A stretch of DNA of 64,000 bases, from positions 1 to 64,000 of the forward strand of contig ML978123.1 of the NCBI GenBank assembly GCA_010015805.1, in the 5' to 3' direction. The notes under the pieces were generated by a model that saw only the letters and a list, made by a program, of their open reading frames with translations, was not told where the DNA came from and ran no database searches. Of the stretch, positions 11,454 to 23,618 are shown in pieces; within the stretch, counting starts at the first letter, position 1; each line of letters opens with the position of its first letter. This stretch comes from Rhizodiscina lignyota (Eukaryota > Ascomycota > Dothideomycetes > Aulographales > Rhizodiscinaceae). Position numbers and translations under genes: made by a program.

Positions 11454-13228
11454 TGTTGTGGTGGAGCAGGAGTTGCGTCCCCTTGGGGAGCGCTAAACGA
11501 GAGTCTAAACAAACAACAAAACGAATGTCAGAGTGCGAGGCCGTGCAGGATGAGCGTGTAGGTCGAATTTAGGCTGCTGGAGGGCGCACAGCAAAATTCG
11601 AGCGAGCAGTGGGATGAGAGTCGCGGTGTGGAATGGAGGCTATGCCCTGTCAGAAGCCAGACAACAAGGCGTGTTTCGAGGAGAGCCGCGTCGGCCGAGA
11701 GCGAGCGAGTTGCACACGGCGGGAGTGCGTTAACGAACGAGTGGTGCAGTAAGGCAGGAAGCAGGACGCAACGAAGCGGGCGACGTGCGAGTTGAGAATT
11801 GAGAGTGGAGGTGGAGTGAGTGGTGATGGGGAGCAGATTTGTGATGTGCCAGGACACAGCGAGTAGTGCAGGGCAGCGATGTGCAGCGGTGCAAAGCCTG
11901 CCTACCGCTAGTGCCGTTCCCCGGAGCAATGCGCTCTCAGTCTCAGTCGTCGCCACTCAGAATCGATAGAGGCCCCTGGCCAGCAGCAATACCCGCAATA
12001 CACAAATAGGGGGGAGTGCCCATTCAACACGGGCCCGGCGGGTCCAGCTACGACTTTTGCTGCTGCTCAGCCTCAACGCCGGATGATTCTGGAATATTTC
12101 GAAACGTCCCACTTTCTCGCTCTACACACACTACGGCACTGCTGGCCCATCGCCCCGTAAGTCTGCTAAAATACCTGGAACAGCTCACCCTGAGACGACG
12201 CAACACGTAAATCACTCCATCTCCCGACGCTGCAGAGTGCACCGGAAAGAGGCCCAGCAGTTCTGTACATAGGGATGCGGATTGACGGTGAATTACGCGG
12301 CTTGCTGCAGCTCGCAGCAGGCAAAGATCTGGGGTCGATCGGTCGGTAGGAAAGGAGGCGTGCACTCATGCTCCAATTCCATGCCTCCACGCCCGGAAAT
12401 CGTGCGGTCCACGGAGCTGGCCACGTTCCACCGCTCATGCGAGTGCTGCTCCAGCTCCCTACAGCTCTTTCACCAGCCAATTCAGCTTCAGGCTGCCCGT
12501 TCGAGCGCTTTCGTGACGCTGTTTTCTGCGCGTGTAAGCCTCAACAGCCCGCCAAAAATAGGCGGTGATCTGCGAAGCCTCTGCCCTCCCTCAGCCGCGC
12601 CACCACGCGACAGGGAGCAGGCCTGCTTGTTCGACTTGTCGTGCCTCGAACTGGCAGCTCCAATATGCGCACTAGACCGCATGTGACGCTCTGCTCGTGT
12701 CGATTGGCGGCGAGCGCGCGACGCTTCTGCGGCCCGTTGCCCTGGACGGCGGATAAGTTACGCGCTAGTGCGCAGTACACCGGCTTTGTTTGTTACCGCC
12801 AAGCCAGGCCGCTCCAGCAAACCACCACCCACGAGAAACCGACTTCTCTCCTGCACGCCGTGTCACCACCACCACTCCTCTCCGCATCCGCATCCGCTCC
12901 CCTTCCCTTTCTCTCCTCTCCCATCTTGCCCGTTCCGTCGCTCGCTGCATCACCACGTTCGTTTGGCAGACGGCAGCCTTCCTCGCTCCAAGCCTCCCTG
13001 CTGCCACGGAGAGCAAAACAAACCCACCTTCGACCGAGACAAGATCTCACACCTTCGCTTGCGCCTCCCATTCCGCTCGATCCACGACATACACCTTCTC
13101 CGACGTACATACAACTCTATTACACCTCCGAAAAACAGCCCATCTTGATTTGAGTCCTCCGCGAGGACAAACAGACGCGACTGCGAGGCCAAACCCACAT
13201 CCCTGGGCCTCAGGCCACCAGAATCAGC
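11454..13228. promoter_or_regulatory. Shared divergent promoter of the two chitin synthase genes
   Basis: A 1775-bp spacer separating the start codons of csmA-type (minus) and csmB-type (plus) genes. It holds a pyrimidine-rich tract on the plus strand at about 12880-12950, typical of fungal promoters and transcript leaders, ahead of the class VII gene. Several upstream ATGs and open frames (for example 11956-11528 minus and 12790-13440 plus) lie in the probable leaders and may act as uORFs, but none looks like a conserved protein. Co-regulation of the pair is an inference from layout. Confidence 0.6.
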
Positions 13229-16200
13229 ATGGATTTCAACTTCAACAACCGCACCTCGACCTTTTCGGCCGCGTCGGTCACCTCATCCAGACGTGCTGGT
13301 GCATCATCACAGCAGGTGTCCACACAAACTCTTCTAAACGCGCTTCATACTTGCTACCAGAATGGTCAGGCTTTTTCATTAGAGCCAAGTACCAGCCTGG
13401 CTGTAAATACATGGGTCACAGCAAGCAAAGTTGGGCCTGATGGTAGATATGGAGGCACTGTGGACGTCGATGTGGCCAGAAAGGCGTGGGAGCATGCCAG
13501 AAGGAGAGCAGAAGATGGCTGCGTCGTCCTTGGGTAAGCTTCGAAAATTGCAGGAAGCTACATCGAACTTTCACTGACAGAACTTCAGATCTCTCCACGA
13601 CTCGACGCCGTCCATGTTCGCTCCTTTCGTGTCTGCTCTCCCAATCAACGTCCCACCGTCCTTCTATACCTCGCTTGATGTCCTCAAGGCATTCACACAC
13701 TGCGTTACTCCACACAACCCCTCGTTTGCTAGACATTCCGCTCTTTCTGCCACCTTTGAGATGAACTTGACTGGAGTAATCACCGGAGCATCTCTTGCTT
13801 TGTCAACTGCTGGACTCGACACGCATAATGGTTTACTTCATGTGCCCGACATGCCGGGCTACAGAGCATTCAATGTTTTCTATTACCTCAACTCCAGCTC
13901 TGCGTCACAAGCTGAGAGGGATTTTCTCGACCTAAAGCCTCCATCATCTTACACTCTCCTCAAGCGCTCTGGCACTTTCCAACCGCCGTCATACCTCCCA
14001 ACTGAGGATGATGCGGCATCCGGCGAAGAATGGAGGTCCAATCTCCGACGAATTGGCATCAAAGGTGCTGATCAGCGAAATCTCATCTCCGTTCTGGCTG
14101 GTCTCCTCAAGCTGGGAGAGACGCTCAGCTACCTGGTAGACGAAGAAGTGCTGAACTCCGTTTGCGACGATGCAGCTCAGCTTCTCGATCTTGATGTCAA
14201 CGTTCTCCGCCGCAAGTGCGACACCATCGAACGCGAGGTCCTCATTGCCGGTATCTACGAAGCGGTGGTCGATTTCGCCATTGCTCGTGCCAACGAGACC
14301 ATTCGCAAGGAGGTCAAGGGCATCAAGATGGCCCTTTCGTCCGCCGGAAGCGATACAGGTTCTCGAGTTGCCACTCCTCACTCCTCCCACGAGGACGAGA
14401 ATGAAGACAAGGTCAGCATCACGGTCGTCGAAATCCCGAATCAAGAGGTTGGAAAGGCCATTGCCCTCCGCAATGTCTTCGACGACACTGAGGGCATCAA
14501 CGCTGAAATGAAAGAGGATGGTGTACAAGTCGGGGCCGCAGGATCTTCAGTGATCAAGGAGATGAAGACTGCTGTTGCGGAAGCTGCTGCTGATCTTGGC
14601 ATCTCTGACAGTCATCTCAGCCGCGAACGTGAACAGGAGCGAGACCGCAGACAGGCTGTCCTTGAAAAGGTGGCTGCCCACGCCGACAATGATACTTACC
14701 TGAAGGAGATTCTCTGCCCAGAAGAGCTTGGTGTCACAGTGGGCAAGACGGGTCGTTTCAATCTCGCTCATATCATCGCCAGCAGTCGTGTGTGGTTCCA
14801 GCTGGGTCTCCATCCTACCGACGAGGCACCCGCTACCCTTGCGAACACGCTATCCGGCACTTCGGGCTGGTCTGCAGGTGCAGTCTCCCGCCAACTCAGA
14901 GCGTGGCGCCTGCCAGAATGGGCGAACCGCCGCAACAAGAGCTTGGACTTCACTGCAGACTTCGACTATGACGAGTTTGTCACCCGCTACAGCCGTTTGG
15001 GCTGCACCGAAGGCCGTGACGGCGTAGAGAACTGGGTCATGGAGCGTGGCTGGAGCAACGGAGAGGTTGCTCTGGGCAAGGAGCGTGTGTGGATCAGAGA
15101 GGCTGCATGGTGGGAAGCGGAAAACATGCTTGATATGAAGCCCATGGAGGATCATTTCACTCCGGGCAGCGGCGTCGAGACACCAGCCATGGACCCTGCT
15201 TACGGTGGTGCGAGTGTCAACGCCAGCGGCTTTTTTGGCAACCAACCTTTCAACGACGCGGCAACCCTCCAGGGAAGCAAGGACAACCTCTTGCAGAGAC
15301 ACTACAGCTCCGCGACTCTAGGGATGCAAAGTCAGATGGGCGCTAGATCACTTGCTCCAACTCAGGCCGCTCCCACCGCAAGGAATGTCAGTGTCGGTGA
15401 TTACGGCCTCGGAAACAAAGGCGACGACAGGAAGGGCGAGGTGACATATTACGGTGAGCTAGACCCGGAGCTTGGCGATCCAAAGTTCGTCACCGAACAA
15501 CCTACTAGTAATGGCCGACGCATCTGGGTCGCCGTTGTTTGGACACTCACTTTCTGGATTCCTTCACCACTTCTCAGATACGTTGGTCGCATGAAGAGAC
15601 CCGATGTCCGCATGGCCTGGCGAGAGAAGCTGGTGCTCATCTTCTTCATCTTCATTATGAACGCCATCATCATCTTCTACATCATTGAGTTCGGCCGTCT
15701 ACTTTGCCCGAATTTTGACAAGGCATGGAACGCGAAGGAAGTGAGCACCCATCAAGGAAACAACGACTTTTGGGTCAGTCATCATGGTAAAGTGTACGAC
15801 GTCTCAAAGTTCTGGAAACTCCAGCACAGTGATCTCGACAACATCGACACTACTCAGGACGTTATGCAACCGTTTGCTGGAACGAATCTGGACGACTATA
15901 TCACGCCACCACTTACGCTTGCATGTCCCGCATTGATTCCTGCTAACGCCATCAATAACCAACTGGAGCTGACGTCGAATGACACGATCACGAATCCTAG
16001 TGCCTTGCATACGTCCGGACCAACACTTCAGCAGGTTCCAACCACCAAGTTGCACCAACTTGACTGGTATTCCAAGGTCTTCCTGCCACGTATGGCAGAA
16101 TACCACAAAGGCGATTTGGTCGTGACGACCGGCACGATCAAGTCAGAGGGACAAAACAACAACCACATGTGGGCCATCATTGACAACAGCATCTACGACC

Positions 16201-18758
16201 TCACAGACTACTTCCACACCCAGACGGTGCAGAAGAACAACCCGAACTACCACTTCTTCCCAGAGGATGTCGAGAATCTCTTCAAAAACAACCCGGGTGA
16301 AGATATCACAAACCAGTGGATTCAAAACCTCAACGCGACGACAAAGGCAGCCTCGATGCAGTGCTTGCAAGATATGTTTTACAAAGGCAAGACTGATTTC
16401 AGAGACACGCCTCGTTGCAAGGTCAACAACTATATCCTGCTCGCATTCACCATCATCCTCTGTACCGTTATCGGCGTGAAGTTCTTGGCTGCTCTTCAGC
16501 TCGGTTCCAAGCGCCGCCCAGCTCAGCAGGATAAATTCGTCATCTGCCAGGTCCCCGCCTACACGGAAGGTGAAGACTCACTCCGTAAAGGCCTCGACTC
16601 TCTTACCGCACTTGCGTATGACAACAAGCGCAAGCTCATCTGCGTCATCTGCGACGGCATGATTGTTGGCGGCGGCAATGACCGACCAACTCCCAAGATC
16701 GTCCTTGATATCCTCGGTGTGGACCCAAAGATTGACCCGCCGGCATTGCCGTTCCGTTCTGTCGGTACTGGCAGTGAGCAGCTCAACTATGGCAAGGTCT
16801 ACTCTGGCCTCTACGAGTATGAGGGCAATGTCGTGCCTTACGTCGTCGTTGTCAAGGTTGGCAAGGAGTCTGAGCAGCACAAAGCGAAGCCTGGCAACCG
16901 CGGCAAACGTGACAGTCAGATCATGATCATGTCCTTCTTGAACCGTGTGCACCACCGCTCTCCGATGAGTCCGCTAGAGCTGGAGATGTTCCACCAGATC
17001 AACAACGTCATTGGTGTTGACCCTGAGCTGTACGAGTACTTGCTCATGGTCGACGCCGATACTTCAGTTAAGGAGGACTCTCTGAACAGGCTTGTGGCGA
17101 GCTGCGCGAATGACGCGAGGATTGCCGGTATCTGTGGTGAGACGAGCTTGGAGAATGAAGAGAGGAGTTGGTGGACCATGATCCAAGTCTACGAGTACTA
17201 CATCTCCCATCACTTGTCCAAGGCTTTCGAAAGTTTGTTCGGAAGCGTTACTTGTTTGCCTGGTTGGTGAGTATCTCCTTCGCCGCTCAATATCAGACCT
17301 ATTATGCTTTACTAACACAGTTATGGCAGTTTCTGCATGTACCGACTGCGAACCGCGGACAAGGGCAAGCCGCTCATCATTTCCGACAAGGTCATCTCAG
17401 AGTACAGCGATTGCAATGTCGACACGCTCCACAAGAAGAACCTGCTCTCGCTCGGAGAGGATCGTTACCTGACAACGCTGATGACCAAGCACTTCCCGCA
17501 AATGTCCTACAAGTTCATTTCTGACGCCTACGCACTCACTGCCGCACCTGAGACATGGTCTGTCCTGCTTTCTCAGCGTCGTCGCTGGATCAACAGTACA
17601 ATCCACAACCTGGTCGAACTCGTCTTCCTGAAAGACCTGTGCGGTTTCTGTTGTTTCAGTATGCGCTTCGTTGTCTTCATCGATCTCTTCGGCACAATCA
17701 TCCTACCTGCTACTTGCACGTATCTCGGCTATCTCATCTACACCGCGGCAAGTCATTCTGGTCAATTCCCGATCATCTCGATTGTCATTCTAGCAGCTGT
17801 GTACGGCTTGCAGGCGATCATTTTCTTGATCAAGCGGCAATGGCAGCACATCGGTTGGATGATTATCTACATCCTCGCCTTCCCAATTTACTCTTTCGTG
17901 CTACCAATCTACTCCTTCTGGAAGCAGGATGACTTCTCCTGGGGTAACACTCGCGTCGTTATCGGCGAGAAGGGGAACAAGCAAGTCGTCATGGAGACCG
18001 AGGAGGGCTTCGATCCGCGCTCCATCCCGCTCCAGCGCTGGGACGATTACGCCCTCGCAAACAACTTGCCCGGCCGCCGCGGCCTCGGCGCCGCCGTCGA
18101 GAAGGGCACCCCCTTCGAGGACGGCGAGTTCGAGATGGATGAGATGCAAAGCCAGTATTCGTCTGTACGCCCCGCGTCGACCGTCTTGACTGGGTTCGGA
18201 GGGCACCATTCTCAGTACATGCCGCCGCAAGGTGGGATGCAGAGCCCAGGCCCACACCAGGGTCTCATGCATCGACAGAGCACGTACTCGAACTTCTCAG
18301 CGTACAAGGATAGTCCGAACCCAGATCAGCAGCGCATGATGAGCATGGGCGGCATGAGCGACCACATGGCCGGCCACGCCTCCCCGCGCGCCTCCCACTC
18401 CCAGTCCGCAATGATGAACCCCATGAGCCAGGAGAACCTGCACGCCTCGCCGTATGGCCGGTCGTCGCCGAACCTCTTGGGTCGCCAGTCCCCGCAGAAC
18501 CAAGGCCGTGCGAGAAGCCCCTTGGGTATGGGACCGAGTAGACCCGTGAGCACCGTCAATTTCCAAAATATGGTACACGGGCCGACCGACGAGGCAATTG
18601 TGCAGGCGATTCGCGAGTGTCTTGGGGAGGTGGACTTGGACGCGGTGACGAAGAAGCAGCTCAAGGCGCTGGCGGAGCAGAGGCTGCAGACGCAGCTTGT
18701 GGGTGAGCGGAAAGCGTTTTTGGATGAGAGGATTGATTTCGAGTTGGCGAATATGTGA
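13229..18758 (+). CDS. csmB: Class VII chitin synthase, myosin-like head without P-loop (3 exons)
   Basis: Predicted 1803 residues. Exons 13229-13533, 13589-17266 and 17330-18758; introns of 55 and 63 bp, the second with a TTACTAAC branch site. Splicing restores [14 protein letters not shown] and CLPGCFCMYR. The N-terminal region resembles the myosin-like head of class V enzymes but has no GESGSGKT: the equivalent place reads GSLHDSTPS, so ATP binding is not expected, as is known for class VII. After membrane segments and a cytochrome b5-like stretch comes the GT2 domain: [43 protein letters not shown] (about 1370) and QRRRW (1410-1414). The C-terminal tail is rich in Met/Gln/Pro/Ser and ends in a DEK_C-like helix bundle ([20 protein letters not shown]). 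The enzyme makes chitin at the plasma membrane; in relatives it works together with class V. Confidence 0.97.
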
Positions 18759-20462
18759 AGTTGTGAACACGGACGGAAGTAATTTTCTCTTGAGTGGCTT
18801 TTTCTTTTGGGAGTTCATTTGTTTTTGTCCTGTCTGGCAGGCGAGGGATTTTGCATGGGAATGAGGACTATGAGGATACTACAAACTCTTGCTGCATTTT
18901 GGGCGAAAAGTGGCTTTTCATGCTCCATAGCGGGCGATCAAACAACTCAATGGCGAGGTTAATTAATTCTAATTCGTTCTCTGTAGCTTACTTTAGAAAT
19001 ATGGGAATGAGCTTTGAAAGACTATGTGCAATGTCTTCGCGATGATTTTGTTGTGTCTCGCTTGGCGTTTAAGCTGAGTTGGACAGTAGTGTTGGTTAAA
19101 GTCCAGACTGTAGATGGTTGAGCTTTCAGAGATGCTCTCGATTTCGTTGGAGAGCGGGTCTTTTATTTACTATATGCTTTCAATCTCGCCTGTATTGCGC
19201 AGTTTCGAGCATTGTGAGCCTCGACTATTCTCGCAGGCTCGAGCCCGGATCATAGGATTTCAAGTCTCAATCAGAACCTTGGAGGATGATAGCCGCCCAA
19301 ATGGAGACACCCACGAGTTAGAGACATCTCAATAGTGAGAACAATGTGGGATCGCATGCAGTAGCATGTGCGATTCTGAGCTCGAGGAGCCCTGTCTACA
19401 TATAACATGAAATTGATTAGCTAATCATCACGATAGCTTGAAACGAGCGACCTCACCCCTCACCTTACCCTCTCCCCTTCATTCATCTCCATAGAGCGAA
19501 GCTGCAGCTTCGTGTACGCTCGTTGTTTTATCGATTTACTTTGTTACTATAGACTCGTATGCTGATTTCCTTGTTCCTGATTAATCGAGAATGCCTCCGA
19601 GGGCATCGAGACTGTCCTTAGCCACGCTCAGTTAAAATCGCGCCGCCAGACTTCGGTCCCCATCGAAGACACGCTCGATACGGAGTACGACCTGCAGTAG
19701 GACTACCTTCCGGACTTGCTCCATTCGCTCCTCCTCCTCCTACGGCTACATCAATACTGTAGAATGAGGTGATGCGCTAGGGAGAAAGTGGGGATGGTCG
19801 GACCTCCTGCAATCGGTTTTCCGTGATGAACGAAGGTCAGCACGGCGCGAAAGCATTGAATATGCCGAAGGGGGGTCTGGATGATGGAAGAGTCAGTTTT
19901 CGGCTAATCAGCAAAAGAGGAAGTTAGTTGAGTGTGTAGGAACAAGGTGTAAATCGATAAAATAACGAGTGTACGCGAATCCACAGTTTCGTTCCAGGGA
20001 GGTGAGAGGAGGCTGTCTTGGTTTTGGACCATCTCGCGGATTCTTCAGTTTGCCTGTCACCTCGCAAGTGCAGCCATCTCCAGTCAAACTCATGGATGTC
20101 CTGTTTCTCGCCAAGGTGCGTGGTAACTGGTGGACCGACATCTATTCCACGTCTCTTTAGCTCACAAACCGTCACAGCTAAAGTGCACGAATTCGATTCT
20201 CTTCAAACCACTCAACGCTTGTGTTGAAAACTTAACCTTCCAACCCTCTTGTTGCAACCTGTCTCCTGGCAAGGAGATCGACTTGAGATTACGCGGTACG
20301 GAGAACTACGTTGAATGTTATATTGATGCTAACATATCGAGGAGACTACTGTCCAGTGCTATTGAACTTTATACAAGCCATGATGTGGATCTCACGGCTG
20401 CTATGTACATCTTCATGCGTTCGAATGGCGCTGTGCGCGCATTCATGACAGCATAGAGGAGA
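18759..20462. other. Convergent intergenic region, no supported gene
   Basis: Between the 3' ends of the class VII chitin synthase and the tyrosinase. Short open frames only; a C-rich stretch at about 19450-19490. No repeat unit or RNA gene recognised. Confidence 0.5.
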
Positions 20463-21737
20463 TTACTCCTCATGTGCAGTATTCTCATACTCGTAGCACA
20501 GAATGCCATCACCATCCCGATTGAGCGTGTCCATGACCGTCTTGATTTCAACTGGCGGTGCGATGTAGTCTCCCATGTACATCACAGTATCCAACTTCGT
20601 GACACCGGTTCCGTTCGGGAAGATTGGAGCGTCGATGTCCCAGAGATTCTTTCCGTTATCTTTCAACTGCCAGAGATTCCAGATCCTGTCCAGATTCGCG
20701 TGCTGCATGAAGAACATGGGGTCTTCGGGGCTGGACCACGCGTTGGACTCCGTCCCGCCGACACAGATGTGGCCGCCTACGTGGATTCCAGGGAGGGTAT
20801 TGTTGAATGGCGCGACATTGACGCCGAAGGCGAACTTGGCGTAGGTTTTTTGGTTCAACAGTGGAACCACGGCGCCTTTCCAAGCCAATACGACATCTGC
20901 CAGTTCCGGCTGCAAGTTCCGATGAAGACACCTGGAAGCAGATTGGAACTCGTAGTCAGGGCCAAGGTGCACAGTCATGTGCTTGAATGGGCCGTCAACG
21001 ACGCAACCTCCAAGGTTGGGACCAAAGCCACCTCCGCCTTGTGCAGGACCGGGCAAAGGTACAGTGCCTCCCTCGCCGTTCCCGCCGAATCCATACGTTC
21101 CGTCGAAGACTGGAGATTTATTCAATTGGGCCCCGGCTTCAGCAACATCGAGAGAATAGTCCCAGTACGGATGAGCGCCCTTGTACCCGCAATCGTTCCT
21201 CAAAGACTGCTCGTGCTGCCAGATAAACCACCTGTGCCATGGAAGGAAAACTCCATTGTAGTGGATACCGGGAAAGAGCTTGCCCAGGCCGAGATCGTTA
21301 CCTGTATTTTTGTCGGCAAGTTATTTAGCGCTGGGCACAGAAGACGTACGTATGTCTATGGAACCAACCGGCGGGCCTGTCGCATTTATGTGGCTCGCCG
21401 CGAAATCGTCGTGCCGTGAAGTGACCCCTGGGAAATACCGATGGCTTCTCCCGGGTTTGTTGATGAGACATAAGGAAGCGCGGATGTAGTCGAGTTGCTC
21501 CTCTTTGCACAGTGTGCGCCTTCAATTTATCAGTACACGTTCTCCAATGCTCAGTTGCGGCGTCATGTGTAAGGATAGGAGGAAACGGGTGTGCTATATG
21601 CTTGTTCGTAATCATACTTACCACTCTTTCCTAACAAGAGGTTTGGTGCATTTGGAATGGTGGAAGCGGGAGCCTTCGGCTACCCCAAAGACCGTCAGAA
21701 AGACGACGGCCAACGAGAAGGCATTTGGCCACCGCAT
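20463..21737 (-). CDS. Secreted tyrosinase / polyphenol oxidase (3 exons)
   Basis: Predicted 374 residues. Exons 21737-21622, 21519-21350 and 21301-20463; introns of 102 and 48 bp (donors GTAAGT and GTACGT). Splicing gives KEWRTLCKEEQLDY and GSIDIRNDLGLGKLF, continuous family-like text. The N-terminus (MRWPNAFSLAVVFLTVFGVA) is a signal peptide, so the enzyme should be secreted or reach the wall. Type 3 dicopper centre: CuA His82 (ASHINAT), His109 (GIHYNGVFLPW) and His118 (WHRWF); CuB His269 and His273 (GIHVGGHICV) and His296 (MQHANLDRIW). All six ligands are present, so it should oxidise phenols to quinones using O2. The residue just before His296 is Gln where many tyrosinases have a second His. 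No long C-terminal shielding domain is present, which fits the short secreted class. Melanin or phenol detoxification roles are possible; context gives no partner. Confidence 0.93.
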
Positions 21738-23618
21738 AATGCCGAGATATTCTGAGGAATCAAATAAAATCGTTGGGGAATGAAATTATTTCATTATGGA
21801 AAGGGACAAAGTGTGTGCGAACAGGCACGACTTATGAGATAAGTGTCGACATCAGCGGAGGTTATTGCTTCGTTAGTGAAAAATTATACATTACGACTTA
21901 AAATAAATGGAGCTAAGTAGTGAAGATGCGCAGAGTCAAGATACCAGGGCACACAAGTGAGCTGATGTGAGAGCGTTCTTTCGCTACCATTCACACAGAA
22001 AAAAAGCCAACGGAGGGCGAGGGCAGCGGAGAGCGAGTCGGCCGCGAGCTCCAAGAGACAGCGCGAACGCCCATCAGCTTCAGTGAGCTATTCTAATATG
22101 CAAGTCTGACGTCTAGTGGTTCAACTGGTTTGACGGATGAGCCCGCTGCCAAGTCTGGAGTCTTTGATTTGAAGATTGTCCGCTCTTGGTCTATACCAAA
22201 AAGTGACGCGACCATAGAACCAATCAGACGCGAGAATGGCTCGTCCTATTTCCTCATATAGGAGGTACTAACTTCATTGAGAAACGTGCGGTATGCGGGT
22301 AGACTAAGCTCACCTGCACATCTGGCACGCCGCCTTTCCGAGTTTGGGGGTAAAGGGCGACGGTGGGATCTGCTTGAGCACAAGCAACGAATGCCACGGG
22401 CCGAAGCTTGGGTCTCAGATTATCCTGCAATAGTTGTTATCAAAAGATAATCATATCACCATACGGTTTGGATAGGCAAGGACCTCGGCTTGCTCTCGCG
22501 GCCAAATGCAGGCAGGAGATTCATCTTTGGGTCTTACAATGTCTAAAGCCACTCATCTCCCTCAACCAGGTACAGCAGTGTGAAAAGTATTCCATACGCA
22601 GCCCGTTCTCGCCGACGAAACACCGACTCACGCCGCATGGCTCCTAACAGCACCAGATTCAAAGAGATGTTCCGGTCAGGATAGCTTTATGTACTGCCAA
22701 ATGCTCGTTGAACATAAAATAGGCCACATGCTGAAGGACGAGGGCCATTCCCACTTCTTTACAGCCACGACTATGAAGGTAGGATATATGAGTAGCTTTC
22801 AAGTTCAAATTTCACAAACGACAAAATATTCTGCAAACGATTCTTCACTATAAGCAGACACCGTAAAGTTATGCAAGTTTAAATTTCTCTTTTTTTTTAT
22901 TTAAAATTGTATCGGAATACGTTTCTGCCTCTTAAAGAGTGCTCAGCAAGCGCTGCTGCTGAACATACTAAATTGGCAGAGGAGCTCTGCTCCATCCCAG
23001 CATCCATCATAGAGGATGAGCCTGTATCCACAACTCGTCTCTAGTCCCAGACTCCCAGTGTCGGTACCATAATTCTGTCCACTGCCTAAAAGACTTGCCA
23101 ATAGGATTGTCGCAAGCGACATGTCAGTGACGGCGGTACCCACCTCTTCCAGATCCTAGTCGTAGTATGTGGAAGAACAACAGATCAGACATCGCAGATG
23201 CGTCGGTGTTCTTATCATCCCGCCTCCCAGTGTAAATCCAGCTGACCTTTCTACCAGACCAGGTAGACTATGAATAGTCTTGCCATCATTACAAAGCAAT
23301 CCAGCAAAAACAAAGGAAATAACAAATAGTAAATGTAAAAATGAGTTGACCCGCCTGCTAACAGCCGTGAGGCTAGTAAATTCGAATGCCCAATACTTCT
23401 CCCTCCCATGATTAGTAGCCTTCTCTTCCTTTTACCCAATATGAGATCGATGATGAGGAAATTTCAACAGCCAAGATATCTCCTGCACGTCGGATATCCA
23501 AACCGACCGTGATGTTTAATAGTGTGCGGGTGCTGAGGGTATGAGTGATGAGGTAATGTCGATAATGTTGAAGCAAATACGCTATTCTCCAAGTACAAGG
23601 TAATATATTGACCTCACA
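21738..23618. other. Intergenic, AT-richer, no supported gene
   Basis: A poly-T stretch at about 22888-22900 and several short open frames. Nothing with a recognisable domain. A GTCTAGTGGTTCAACTGG string at about 22113 resembles a tRNA D-arm but no T-arm follows. Confidence 0.45.

Noticed and set aside
11528-11956. 142-codon ORF upstream of the class V gene
   Set aside because: Not joined to the enzyme by a plausible splice; kept only as a possible uORF.
12790-13440. 216-codon ORF overlapping the start of the class VII gene
   Set aside because: Ser/Thr/Pro/His-rich text from a CT-rich leader; out of frame with the enzyme.
22105-22180. tRNA-like GTCTAGTGGTTCAACTGG string
   Set aside because: No T-arm or B box follows.
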